Shown here piece by piece: positions 31,329 through 42,723 of a DNA stretch of 64,000 bases (position 1 is its first letter; the number at the start of each line of letters is the position of its first letter). The notes beneath the pieces are model-generated. The model made no database searches. It was not told where the DNA came from and was given only the letters and a program-made list of their open reading frames with translations. The position numbers and the translations under genes are program-made. This stretch comes from Phoma sp. XZ068 (Eukaryota; Ascomycota; Dothideomycetes; Pleosporales; Didymellaceae), in contig RBKR01000010.1 in NCBI GenBank assembly GCA_004835665.1, positions 1,054,001 to 1,118,000 of the forward strand, in the 5' to 3' direction.

Positions 31329-32385
31329 ATGCACCTGGGAGCAATCCGTTTGCTCTTTCTCGCTGGTACAGTACAGGCGCACATGTCTTTGTGTATCCCG
31401 GTCCTCTAGGTGCAATAAAAAAGTCGAATCCTGCCTCCACAAAGGTTGATCCGGAGCTAAACTTTCCACTTGGTTGCTGTGATAGTAAGGGCCAACCTAC
31501 ACGTCCTAGCCCAGGCGTTTGCCGTGGGCACCTGGACCTTTTCGATGCAGAGGACGCTCAAGTTATATGGAAGCCTCGCCAAGATGCATATTTCCAGCTC
31601 TCGGATCACACATACACCATAGGCGCACCTGGTTCGACGCACTACGGTGGATCCTGCCAGGTGGACTTCTCAACAGACCGCGGCACAACCTGGAAAGTTG
31701 CAGCTTCAGACAATGGTAATTGTTCGCATCGAGCATTAGGGGGCTCTCCTGAGGCACAAACCTTCCACTTCAATGTTCCTACTAGAATGCCTGAAGGGAA
31801 GGCTTTATTCGGATGGATCTGGCTAAATCGCGAACATGAGTCTTTTATCAACTGTGCCGCCGTTAAAATCAGCTACGACGGTATTGGTACAGCGAGCACT
31901 TCTGTGAAACCAGAAATATCGACTTTAAGCATCTGAACTATACCAAAACCACGTATCAAGATTCACAGTCAAGTGATGGAGAGCATCGTCGATTGTCTAG
32001 AGGTGAGACCACTCATCGCATAATCTACCCTCTCAGCTCATTAACTCCAACGTTGGGACCAAACCAAATCAGTGTCGGGTATACTTTGGGAGAGACTGCA
32101 AACAAGAGCAGTCTATATGCGAATGATCACAAAAAAAAGACCAACCATAACACAAGAAACAAATCAACCAGTTTTGGGGTTCGTCGGAGCATTGCAAACA
32201 GCATGAAAGATTCTGATACAGATCAGGAGGATGCAGATCTAGCCGGGGAGTACGCCACTGAGCTTCTTGCAAGGGAGACCAACGCCTCGATCTGCGACTG
32301 GGATTCTGCGCCTTCAATGGTACAGCACTTTGCAAAACCGCCCTCACCCTTTGCGCAAGCGACTTCTGCAGAAGACCCCTGTTAG
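31329..32385 (+). pseudogene. LPMO-like secreted protein (AA11-like), frameshifted
   Basis: The ATG at 31329 starts a signal peptide (LLFLAGTVQA) followed at once by HMS, so the mature protein would begin with histidine, as in lytic polysaccharide monooxygenases. A one-base loss near 31390 moves the rest into the next frame: YPGPLGA, LNFPLGCC, STHYGGSCQV (second His of a histidine brace), TTWKVAAS and WLNREHESFINCAAVKI. A C-terminal piece in another frame (SICDWDSAPSM, 32270-32310) matches the tail of the second copy at 58.5 kb, so an intron or shift lies between 31900 and 32200. Family role: copper-dependent oxidative cleavage of chitin or other polysaccharides outside the cell. The frameshift makes this copy probably non-functional. 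Confidence 0.65.
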
Positions 32386-32559
32386 CCTGAGATGCCCCTT
32401 GCCATGCTCAGCCAATCGCTATGCTCTGAAATCCGCCAGCCCCGCCTCTTACTCTGCTTGTCCTCGATGGTGCCTGTCGGTGTGCTGCATGCATGTGGAA
32501 ATCATGACTACTCCACGTCAAAGCGTCGTCCCAAGGCTCTCCGCTGTTCTGTAGTGTAT

Positions 32560-34352
32560 GCGCGATTGGCCCAAACACGCCATGTAGCAACGAACGTTAA
32601 TAACTCGTTGATCGCCACGCTTAAGCCTTCCAACGTGTCGCGGGACTTGGCTAAACATTCTCCGATTTTCGAAGCAGGTTCACCTTCCAAGGCGAGTTCG
32701 ACATAATTGATGACTGCGTTTAAAGGAGTTCGAACCTCATGCGCTGTATTACTGAGCAACAACTGCATTAAGCGACTAGCTCGCAAAGCGGGTTTGTCCT
32801 CACTCCAGTTCCGAAAGAAATCGGCGAGGAGTCCGCAAAGTACGGTTGCAGTCTCGATCTCCTTCTCAGTCCAGGTTTCGCATGTCTGAAGAAAAGCCCT
32901 GTTAGACTGTATCGAGGATGACTTGCTGATCTGGTTCGTGCCGTGTGAGTGGGTTCGTCGAAAGATGAGTAAGAGATCACCAGGACTATACACCAAGGGG
33001 ATCACAAGTATCCCTGCGATGCTTCTGATACTAGTAGAGCGCCTAAGGTTTGGAAAGTCCCTCTTGAGATCGATCGAGGCTATGACTGAGTGTGGTTTGT
33101 TTATCTTGAAATACTCAAGAACAGTCAAGACTTCCTGCGCGCGGCCGGCTTGACCCAACACCTTGGTCTACGATTCGACCGAGAACACCCCGAAATCGGC
33201 TTCGAACGACCTCAGAAGATCTCCGAATAAGCCAGATGAGCCACCGTCTACTTGTAGCTTCCTGAAGACTACGTCAATATCGTCCCAGGCTAGGAGGCGC
33301 AACTCATTCGATAGTCTTTCGAAGTTTCTCGTCGCGATGTTGCTGACGAATTGACAGAGCTTACGACCTGCAAACGAAACCCGCATTGCGGATACGTCGT
33401 ACGAAAGGCACATGACCACACTCCATAATCCATCAGGACCCTTCAATGGTATCGACATCAATGATCGCACGCCCACACTCTTCAAGCTCGCTATGCGCGA
33501 AGGTGACGTAGCACGTAAGTAGGAGTGGACGAGGTCGGGAGACCGCCTGGAAGCCTCGCCATCCCGATATACGAGCGGAGTACAGGGTAGATCACCGTCA
33601 TACAACAAATGAGACCCGTTGGCCTCGTGAAATGCCTTGACCCGCCGAAGCATGTCAATCCCAAAATCATTCTGCTCCGCGACAGGCTTCCTGACCACGG
33701 GATCTAAGAGCTCATTAACCATGCTGCCGCTAGCGGTGCGATCGAAGCGGTGTAATATGATATGTTGGAAGGCCGTCAGCTCTTTCAGCCTCTGAACAAC
33801 TCTCTTCACCAATGTTGCCAGATTCGGCGCCGCAGCAAATCGCTCTTCGGTAAGCGACATGAAGTCTAACATTCTTATGGCACCGGAACGACCAAGTGCC
33901 TGTTTCCCTTTCAAAGACACTCTTGGGCGCCTCTCATTAGCCTCCAGGTTTTGCATGTGACAATCGGCGTAAACTTCGTTCGCGCGTGGAAATTCTGAGC
34001 CCGCAGGCGCGAGGTTTCGAGCTAGATAATCTTCGTAAGGGGAGACGACTTCGGGTTCGAGTTCACATATGAGAAGCTCTCGCTGAGAGGGCTCGAGATG
34101 CAATGCACACCAAAGCTTGATTGATTGCCTTGGGATGATTTCCAGTTCAAGCAGCAAAACCTCAGGTCCGCCTGCCGCTGCCCTCGTCTCGTCATCTTTT
34201 AAAAGATTGACATCGTTCAATGCGATGAAGTTCGTGCCGGCCTTGATTGAGGGAATCAAGCCTCTAGAGTGTCCGTAAATCGCGGGGAACTTCCTTCGAA
34301 AATCACCAGCTGCAATGGCTTTGGTATTGTTCTGTCCAGTCATTGATTGCAA
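32560..34352 (-). pseudogene. Phytochrome-like sensor histidine kinase fragment, nonsense codon
   Basis: The frame runs from 34352 through a partial PAS-2 region (PAIYGHSRGLIPSIK), a GAF domain (LVKRVVQRLKELTAFQHIIL, HRFDRTASGSMV), a PHY-type region (SYLRATSPSRIASLKSVGVR) and then the HisKA dimerisation site with phospho-acceptor His (LLSNTAHEVRTPLNAVINY). One TAG lies between SVES and TKVLGQ at about 33165-33167. The frame loses homology soon after INELL, so the ATPase and receiver domains are missing. The N-terminal chromophore-cysteine region is also missing. An acceptor-like gtgttacag precedes 34352. Only 42 bp separate it from the upstream transcription-factor gene, on the same strand. 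Confidence 0.7.
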
Positions 34353-34394
34353 TCCTGTAACACCAACACGGCAGGAAAGGATATAGCAACGGCT

Positions 34395-37090
34395 TTATGC
34401 TGTGATATCAGAAGAGAATGGATTCTGCTCATCGTGAGCAGTGCTGAAAGGATTGCCAAATAGAGGACCATATACAGGCGCTTCCGATATCCATGGGTCT
34501 CCGTAGTATGCCTGTGGTGGGACAACAAACATTGGTTGATGTCCGATCCTGCCGTCGTCGTTGATTTCACCAGTCAGGGATTGCTCTCCTTCTCTATGAT
34601 CGCCCACGACAGATTGACTCGGGAAGGTAGAGGTCACCGAGAATGAAGCGCCCTCTTGCAAGAGCTCAGAGATGTCTACATTGAGTCCAAACGCCAGCTT
34701 CTGTAAAATGCGAAAGGCCAGATCGTAAGCACGTCCCGCGACCCTATCATTCTTACTCAGCGTTCTTAGCCACCGAATCAGCTTCTTGATTCTGGGTAGG
34801 ATCTCCTCGCTCGCAGACAAGTCCACTGTACCGTAAGACAGCTCCAGAAGCAGAACCGTAAGTGCTTGCATGAGGTGGTGGACTATAGACCACCACGGCC
34901 CGGCTCGATACAAGTAAGCGGTAGTAGCTTGTTCTGACAAGATATCTGTGAATGCCTTTGCAGCATCAACACACAGGCGAGCCATCTCTTTGTTGAACGG
35001 GTCCGACGCCTTAGTCTGATCCGAGATGCGGCTGTCGAGTCTACACAAGCAGGGTCGAGTGATCAGGATCTTTATCCTGATGTAATGTACTTGCATAGTT
35101 AGGCGTTCACGCATGAAGCTTCCGTTGTCGTTCGGCTGTCTGAAGTTGAGGCCCGGGGGAAGAGTTCCTATCCATGTCTCAAGCTCGGCACATAAACGGG
35201 CTACTGTCCTTTGTGTGTCCTTCCATGGTTTCGTTGTTACCTGGGCAGAGTATAAGCCGATCATAGCTCTCTGCCCTATCATGCTGATGTCTGCCATACA
35301 CCTCAGCAGCGAGCCTGCATTGCAAGGCTCGGAAGCCGGTGGGGCAGGGTCAGCAGCACTTTCATGGTTTCTGGGCCCTCTGCCTTGATCGTGCCAGTAG
35401 GACGCCAGAGTTTCGTCTGATAGTTGCTCCATCGCCACTGGTAACGGTAACGGAGTGGAGTAGCAGCCTTCGACGAGACTGGGTCTGCCGAGCATTGTAC
35501 TCAGACCTTCTTCAACAATTTGCAGAGCCCACCAGATATTCACCAAGGTCTCCTTTCTGGCTACTTCGACGGTTTGGCTTTCATTTCGAAGGTGCAACCC
35601 GAGCGCAACTGCGTAGCGGAGGGCAATGCCTATGGCAACCCATGCTCTTTAGGGTGTCGTGTCAGCAACGAAAATGAGCAGGCAGGATACGGTTTACCTG
35701 TTAACATTTCCAACTGTTGAGTAATAGAAGGCGAAAAGAGCTGTCACCTGGACTCGCATAAGATCTGGCTGGAGAACCAGAGATGGCTCATCTAAGTTCA
35801 ACATATGCGCACGAGATTTATAGATGATGTGGTCCCGGCTGTCTGCTTGCCAGTCTGCTTCTGTTAGATGTGAAAACCTTGCTCCGATAGCGAAAACAAG
35901 ATTTAATATTGCTAGCCACTTTTCTGGCATGCGGTAAGGCGTTCCTTGCGTTACAGACGTATAGAAGTGGCGAACTTGGTCAGTAAAAGTTTGCATCGAC
36001 AATACTGGAAACATGTTCTGAACGGTATCCATGTAGCGGTCGAGTAGCCTTTGGGCAACCTCGATCGTCGGCAGCGCGTACGGTTCGACAGTGTAATCCA
36101 CTTCCTCGCCTTCACCGTCCAGGTAGAACGTAGAAGTACTGGTTGGTATGTTAGGCTTTCGCTGTTGGCGCTGTCTCATAGCTTCCACGCGCTCCTTTGC
36201 ACGCTCTGGGCTGGTTCTAGGAGGCTCATACGAACTGCTAGAAGTTGACCGTGTCACTTCGCGAAGTTCCGTCTCCAGTTGCAGACGCCGAAGCCATTGC
36301 ACCTCGGAGCTCTTTCCAATAAAGCCAGTTGCCTGAGAGTCCCTGTCCTGAAGTATGTCCTCATCCAATATATCAGTCTCGCCGTTCGAGCCGACTTTGG
36401 CAGACATACTGGATTCTCCATGGGTATCGTCTAGATCCGATGATCTTTCCAGTCCTAACGTAGCCGCAGCATCCGCAACGTCGTCTGTCACCTGGACGTT
36501 GTTAGCTCTGCGATGCAGAAATACGGACAGATCAGCACGCAACGCACGCGATCTAACATGTCCTCTATCTGTTGCTTTGTCTGGTCTGCGACCGAGTCTT
36601 TGAGTTGCTTGAGAAGAACTATCATGTCCTGATTATGCTTCGTGGCACTGCCGGTAGTCAGAGCCTAATTCTGGTTTTCATGAACAGACGTGACGAACAC
36701 CTTGAAGCGGCTTCTGCGGCTCTCCACGTAAACACAAGGTCGCTCGCCGCCTAGGCAGTTTCTACATTGCGGCTGTCCCCCGTCGCAACGCACTTTGCGC
36801 TCTCGACAGCTGGTGCATGCTATCAAGGTTCGGTCTCTGTGGGGCTGATTCGTCCTGCGAGGAGGTAGCTGGTAGCGGCGTGTTTGTATTCGTACAATGG
36901 GCACCTTGGACGGACCATCCGATCCAGAAGTATGCGACACCGGGAGAGACATGATGCTTGTCTCCACCCAGTGTTGTTGGTTACAGAGGGTGTTGTGAAG
37001 AGAGGAAGACGGCGCATTGCCAGGAATTGCTTGAGTGGCCACTGAGCTCAGTGGCTGCAAGGGAAGAGGCTCTAAGACCACATTCGACAT
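34395..37090 (-). CDS. Zn2Cys6 transcription factor with fungal_trans domain, four exons, intact
   Basis: Exons 37090-36701, 36637-36548, 36491-35698 and 35646-34395 join to 2526 nt (841 aa), all phases matching. Introns of 51-63 bp have GT..AG ends and branch sites such as gctaac. The DNA-binding domain is ACTSCRERKVRCDGGQPQC followed by RNCLGGERPC (C-x2-C-x6-C-x6-C-x2-C-x6-C), with a basic linker and a short coiled coil (LLKQLKDSVADQTKQQIEDM). The middle-homology domain covers YMDTVQNMFPVLSMQTF to AWVAIGIALRYAVALGLHL and INIWWALQ-like NIWWALQIVEEGLS. It acts in the nucleus, probably as a dimer; the target pathway is unknown. The 3' neighbour is a phytochrome-like fragment. The second and third exon boundaries are inferred from splice sites and phase. 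Confidence 0.85.
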
Positions 37091-37569
37091 ACGGTGTCCG
37101 GCATAAAACGTTGGTCAGCTGGTTGGCTAATTTCTACAGTTTCAGCCGCGATAATTGCAGCTATGCCCAGTTGACAGGCTTGGCAGACAGCCGACGCGGT
37201 GCGGATGTTGATCCGCGCCGCCCCACTTGCTAAAAAAACCCACACATAGCGAGAACTCGATTTTTGCACTTCAGTCGTATTTTCGTGCTCAAACGGTCGC
37301 TCTTGACGCCAATTGACTAGCCAGCACCCAGCTGTAGTAGCCCACTGCGTCTGACGTGCCATGGCGACACTGTGGCCTCAACAGCCCGCATAGCCTACCC
37401 TATTCCGCGAGCACGCTACACGCCTTAGCACCTACCTTTAGGACGCGCTGACCTGTATTAATCGCACTTAGAGCCAGCCTGTGCTGGTAGACCTTGTTAA
37501 GGTTATTATCTACGGCACGCTGATATTTATACTGAAAGAGCAACACGACCCCTAACCTGAGCACGGTGT
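37091..37569. other. Probable promoter region of the Zn2Cys6 gene; no gene seen
   Basis: Lies between the transcription-factor start and LINE-3 remains. No motif I can name with confidence. Confidence 0.4.
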
Positions 37570-38415
37570 GTGATGCGCTTAGTATTCTGCAGACTGAGGC
37601 TAGGACGACCTCGGACAATACCGCGCGAATGCTCGATGCCGTCAAGCACGAGCTCAAGACAGAACTCAAGAACACCACCGATACCATGCACGGATCGCTG
37701 CGAACGTACAACTGAACAAAGAGCTGGAGAGGATGCAAAGACAGTGGCCAAGGAGGCGGTAGAGGTAGGTAAAGCCAATCTGCAGATGGCAAGACAGATC
37801 AAAAACGCAGGACCACAGACAGGTGGCGCGCTCAGCTATGCTGCGATGGCAACGAGGGGTGCAACACTAGCAGGTACCGCGAATACACAAGTTCCTAGAA
37901 TGCCTCCTATGCAGACGCAGCGTGAAATCGTCGTGACTATCAGAGATCCCAAAACAGTGCAAAGCCTGCGGGCGATGAACCCACGCAACCTCAACGCACA
38001 TGTAGAGCGCGCCATCGCGCAGAGTGGAAATGAAAACATAACCAGCATCAAAGTACTCTCTTCGAACCAGCTGAGGAGCAGCGACCTCAGCATCAAGACA
38101 GCCACCAGCAACGAGGCAGAATAGTTCGCTGACGACTGGGCCATCCGCGTCGGCAACAGAGCCGCGATACGAATCACAACATACAATGTCATCGCACACA
38201 GCATACACACCAGCACAATGGACATGGACAGGTTCGAAGAGACGAGGGATCAGAACACTATTGGACAACAAGCCATTCATCCCGCAGGCAGAGATCAAGT
38301 ACGTTGGATGGCTGACACGCAACGCACCTACGAAAGCCGCTTCCAGCGTCATCATAGAGTTCAGCAAGCCAGAGGATGCCAACAAGATCATTGACGAGGC
38401 CCTGACAGGTCACAG
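37570..38415 (+). pseudogene. LINE-3 ORF1 remnant
   Basis: Readable blocks are REIVVTIRDPKTVQSLRAMN, NLNAHVERAIAQSGNENI, LRSSDLSIKTATSNEAE, FADDWAIRVGNRAAI, DNKPFIPQAEIKYVGWLTRN and SSVIIEFSKPEDANKIIDE, the RNA-binding region of a Tad-type LINE ORF1. They fall in at least two frames: a stop after NEAE at about 38122 and a shift near 38240 break them. The expected Cys knuckles that follow IIDE are missing, replaced at about 38410 by the start region of a dehydrogenase-like gene. Confidence 0.7.
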
Positions 38416-38470
38416 TTGCCTGAAAGCGTTTACGCTCAATCCAAAGCCGACAGTTCTAACTTTACGATTA

Positions 38471-38825
38471 TGACCAGTGTGTGTCTTATCACTGGGGGGA
38501 CCCAAGGCATTGGACGTGAGACTGCAGAATTGCTTGTCTCACAAGGATGGATTGCGATTGTCTCTGGATGGAACACTGCGAAAGGTGATGAGGTAGGTTG
38601 GCATCGTCATCTCGCTGCGGGGGGTTCCTCGACCTGCAAGGGGACGTTACATTGTACACCTGCGCCATACCAAAACAATCTCAGCTGTGGCACAACCTTC
38701 TCGAAACTTCTCCGAGTGCACGCCGCGCCCCAATAATGAGAATCCTAGTTGTGCTTTACGATTGGTTGGATTCATTTCCCGCACAGGCTTCGATGGTTTG
38801 TCGGCCCTCTTTCCTAGTTGCGTAG
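38471..38825 (+). pseudogene. Short-chain dehydrogenase/reductase N-terminal fragment
   Basis: MTSVCLITGGTQGIGRETAE contains the Rossmann TGGxxGIG cofactor loop of SDR enzymes. After NTAKGDE a donor-like gtaggt and acceptor ctgcaag suggest an intron leading to GDVTLYTCAIPKQSQLWHNL, resembling the D-V-T segment after the second strand. The catalytic Ser-Tyr-Lys region is not found and the frame stops at 38825. It is a partial NAD(P)-dependent enzyme; substrate unknown. Confidence 0.55.
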
Positions 38826-40131
38826 TATTAGCTATAGACTTTTAATCACGCGTAATATTCTAAAATTTGAATCGGGCGTTCTCCTGCCCGCTTCGAGCTG
38901 GCTTAATTGGCTGGGTACGCTTTGCGGGCAGTTCAACAGTACAGGTTTAAGGCACCATCGTATGGCAAAGCCTCGCATGTTCCGAAAGGTTGGCAAGAAG
39001 TTGATATTACCCCGCAAGATAGCTTGAATACAGCGGATTTACGTTCGCAAGAGAAGGCAGCGTCCGTTAAGTCTAGGATGAAGGAGGTGCATCATATTTT
39101 GTCGGTCTTGGCATCCACTCTCATTCAACCAGTTGCTGCTATCCCACAGAAAGACATAACCACGAAAGCCGTTGAAGCCTTCCTTCATGGCACGGGTTCG
39201 CTTACGAGCCCCGCCGCTTCAACGGAACGCGGAAAGAAAAACAAAACTGGGTTCCGCGCGAGCCTTGAGATCGGCGTCCACGTGCTCGTGGAGTACTACG
39301 TTAGCCCATTCCACATACCCCTGCCACAATGCTTGGCGCAACGTCCGTCATCGCTCTTCACTTCCGCAGACGATAGGGCCGTGGCTTCAACCACGACGAC
39401 TGCGGATCTTCCCTAACCCTGCCGTTTTTACCAATGATCGTTATGGGCGTAATCGCCGACTTCTTTCGTACGTTAGCCACTTGTCAAATGTTGGAGTCGT
39501 AAGGTGATCGTCCTGTCCATTAATACCTTGCAAGGTGAATCCGGTGTGCTAGGATGCTGACTCTTATAGCGTGATCAGAAGGATGGAAACGATGTTTTGC
39601 CTGGGAACTACGCGTACGACAGGCGGCTATCACCGACAGAGGTAAATCCTGGAAGGATCGTATTATCAAATTCCCTAACCTGGGTTGAAGTCTCTGTCGT
39701 CGTTTGAACGCCCGTCGTTGGGAGAATAGCCTGGCCGTGAGGTATATGGGGAGACTGTGCGAAAACATAATCGTCTCGAGATAGACCGTAGACGGGTGAT
39801 GTCTTGCCGACCTAACTGGGAAATATATCGAATTTGATATGACGTACCTATTCAAGAGGATGTTTAATGCGTTCACCTTTAAGCGAAAGCATGGCTGCAC
39901 ATAGGTACATATCGCGATTGACCTTTTCCAAGCACGGAGTGGTTTTGATTCATATCTAATCTAATTCTACTGATCTAGGTAAGTCCACCAAGGAACGATC
40001 GCTGCGGTGGCTTGGCCCGGGAAATAGTTGCCACAGTAGGCAGATTGACGTCATCTCCAACCCCACACATAACCTGCAATTGTGCTAATCACCACACTGA
40101 GTTTTGATTCCACTTTCACGACTTTATAACG
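38826..40131. other. No gene confidently recognised
   Basis: A 169-codon frame at 38907-39416 (contains SVLASTLIQPVAAIPQKDIT) has no family I know. I leave it as uncertain. Confidence 0.4.
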
Positions 40132-40326
40132 ATGGACAGTCAATTGTGTGATTACGTTACATCTCTTGGACTTGGGCAGTATACTGCTGTGCTTCAAGAG
40201 AATGGATATGAATCTTGGACTCAACTCATGACGATCAACGGGGAGGATTTCGATCGTCTTGGTTTCAAGATTGGTCATCGTCGCCGTCTGCAGAGAGAGA
40301 TAGCTAATCTCATTGGCTATCCGTAG
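40132..40326 (+). CDS. Mini-protein consisting of one SAM domain
   Basis: The 64-aa ORF reads CDYVTSLGLGQYTAVLQENG, ESWTQLMTINGEDFDRLGFK and GHRRRLQREIANLIGY, an almost complete sterile alpha motif: five helices, with the GHRRxLQR turn and helix typical of the SAM domains found at the N-terminus of some ascomycete HMG-box proteins. SAM domains bind other proteins or RNA. It stops at 40324-40326 immediately after the domain. About 60 bp downstream, gtaagt...aactaactacag looks like a genuine intron, so the transcript may be longer; no HMG box is seen. It is either a free-standing SAM protein or the surviving 5' part of a larger gene. Confidence 0.6.
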   Translation: MDSQLCDYVTSLGLGQYTAVLQENGYESWTQLMTINGEDFDRLGFKIGHRRRLQREIANLIGYP

Positions 40327-42517
40327 TTGGAAGCTCTACCATCTTCCGGAATGGTAATTGTCCAAGACCAGTTCACCATTAAATAAGAGAGATCACCGGA
40401 GCAATGATCTTTGAAGTAAGTGGCATTGGTTATGCCGTAATATCGAAACTAACTACAGCAAGAACGCGTTGCTAGACAGCATTAGGAATAGTAATACTAC
40501 TAAAAAGAATTCGCCAAGTACAAAGCTTCGCACGTCGAGCCCTCCACCTGAACTGTGGAAGCAATTTCAGCTCGCTTCGCAAGTGGAGCCAGTGTAGGCT
40601 TATAAGACGAACATTTTGTGCGGCAATTGAAGGACGTGTTGCAGGTAAAGTACCTCTAATTTACTCGTCCTAATGGTGGGACGATAAGGCTAAAGTTGAA
40701 GAACAGGGCTGAGGAACAGGGCAGTACTTGCCCATCCTCGCTGTTGTGATATCCTCCCGTAGTAGCCTCTTCTTCTCTCAGTTCTCCATGCTTTTCCGTC
40801 GCTCCCGCTATCGTAAGGATTTACACTTCCGATCGCATCTTCCGTTAAACGCGGCGCTTTTTTCGAGGCGGCTCGGGCAGCTTCTTTTACGGCACGTTTG
40901 GCTTATGACGCAATAGTAGTTATAGCTCTGCACTTCCGCTTTCTTTGCTATGCTTGACTGGGCCGATTTCTGACATTTGGGTTCGTTTTGGCGTTCGCGT
41001 GCATTACGCGTCAGCGTACATCACGGGGTGGGGCACGGGTACTAGTTGCGCCACTTTTCGGGTCTGCACACCCTTGTCTCACATGGTGCATGCTTTCGAC
41101 CGGTCCAGGCCTAAGGCCACAGCTTTGATCCCTCAATCCTCAACGCTGTCTGCAAGGTACAGACATCGGGCTACCATGCGACACTGCCCTTCTTTATTCG
41201 GCTCTGCTTCTGCTTGAGAACCTTTTCAGATGGTTGCTATGAGATCATTTGCTGCTAGCTCTCGGCTGCTTCTCGCTACGCCTCGCTCCGCCTATCCGGA
41301 CAACGAGTGTATGTTACGCGGGCTTTTGCAAAACCCTTGCTCGTCAGCTCTTTGAACGACACTGAGCATCGTGGACCGTCTCATCTCAGCTGAGGCTTCC
41401 AATGGTTCGGCATCGAGAATGATTGGCCCTGTAGGTGCATCTTCGTGCATCTTCGTGCCTTCACAATAGTGAGAAGTGTCTACATTAGGACAGACGTCGG
41501 GCTAGCAATGAGCGCCCTGGATGAGGCAACAGGGGAGATGAGCATACTCACAGGGGCGCTTTTCTGCAGCGGCGTCGCCATGTAAGCTCGTTGACGAAGA
41601 GTAGATCACGATGCTACAGGAGATGGAGGGTGCATGAATTTGAATCCACGAAAGGAAAAGCGGTTCCGAGAGACTGTGATCAGCAACACCTTCTAAGTTC
41701 TAGTAGGGTCGAGATTGTTGCCCTTGAATCAAAAAAAAGGAAGAACTTGGCCACCCCTTTCAGTCAGGTGCCCCAAAACCACACGAGCGATTCAGCAAAT
41801 TGACGTATGTCCACAGAATGAGTCACTCCAACCATGTTGACCCCGTCAAAGATGTTTGATCCTCAGAGATTTTTTTTGAAATTGGATACGAGAATTAACT
41901 CTTTTCACCACTTAACGTACACAAACATGTCTGCCGGTTGCTGCCCTGTGCCACTCCCGGCCATGTCCATCGGTTGATGGTGGTCCCTTGACCAAGCGCC
42001 TCAGCTAGAAGGAAAGGGAGGGTACAACTGGTGACTTCCATTGAGTAAGGGAGGAATGTTCAGTAAACGGGTTGAGAGGGAGTTCAATCAATTGCTGCTA
42101 AGAGTGTTCTAGCAATGAGAGAGATCGACACGCCTGTTTTCGGAGTCGATGCGAAACTGAGCCTGGAGGGTTAAAGCATACCGTACACTACGACACATTG
42201 TACACGACTGGCATTATACAGCGTCTGCGAATAATACTCTACGGGGCTCTTTAGAGTCCGATTCACTTCTAGAAGCACGACATGGCCTTGACAGCGACTT
42301 CAGAGAGCGACCAACTGGAGCATGCCTAGCGATTGGAATGGAAAGACTACTCTGGTGCTTGTTTGCTGATTGTGCAAGCCAGTTGGACTCGAGTCCCGTG
42401 CAGTTGTTGTACTTTTCGGCTGGCTTGTTCAGTATGAGAAGGATGAGGGGGATTCGTAAATCAGGGATTCAGGGATTGGTTCCATGGTAGCTCTCATGGA
42501 TGAAGGATTGATCAAGA
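40327..42517. other. 2.2 kb without recognised genes
   Basis: Contains a good intron-like sequence at about 40411-40459 linked to the SAM ORF, and otherwise only short frames. Confidence 0.45.
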
Positions 42518-42722
42518 GACTATATATTATAGCCTAACATATATATAAATTTATCTAGCCTCGGGGTTTAAACTTAATTCACTAATAATAGTTTCTAATC
42601 TTTCAGATATTACTATTCTATTGGAATAATTGCTTGAATGATAACCGCTCAAATCCTTATTATATTATTGGGTTTATTGACGGGGAAGAATGTTTTTATA
42701 TTAGTAATAGGAAAAAAAAAGT
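42518..42722 (+). other. AT-rich mitochondrial-like fragment with LAGLIDADG endonuclease piece
   Basis: Base composition changes abruptly to AT-rich at about 42518. From 42595 one frame reads NRSNPYYIIGFIDGEECFYI and continues with SNRKK. IIGFIDGEECFYI is a first LAGLIDADG motif of the type in homing endonucleases encoded by fungal mitochondrial group I introns. Stops precede it and the frame ends in poly-A beside the pogo element, so only about 40 codons remain. I infer a nuclear copy of mitochondrial DNA (NUMT). Confidence 0.7.
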
Positions 42723-42723
42723 A

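Noticed and set aside
38907..39416. 169-aa plus-strand ORF
   Set aside because: Possible old gene remnant, but no family, intron or flanking support.
41240..41340. CTCGCTACGCCTCGCTCCGC-rich stretch as a TIR
   Set aside because: No partner repeat in inverted orientation was found in the window.
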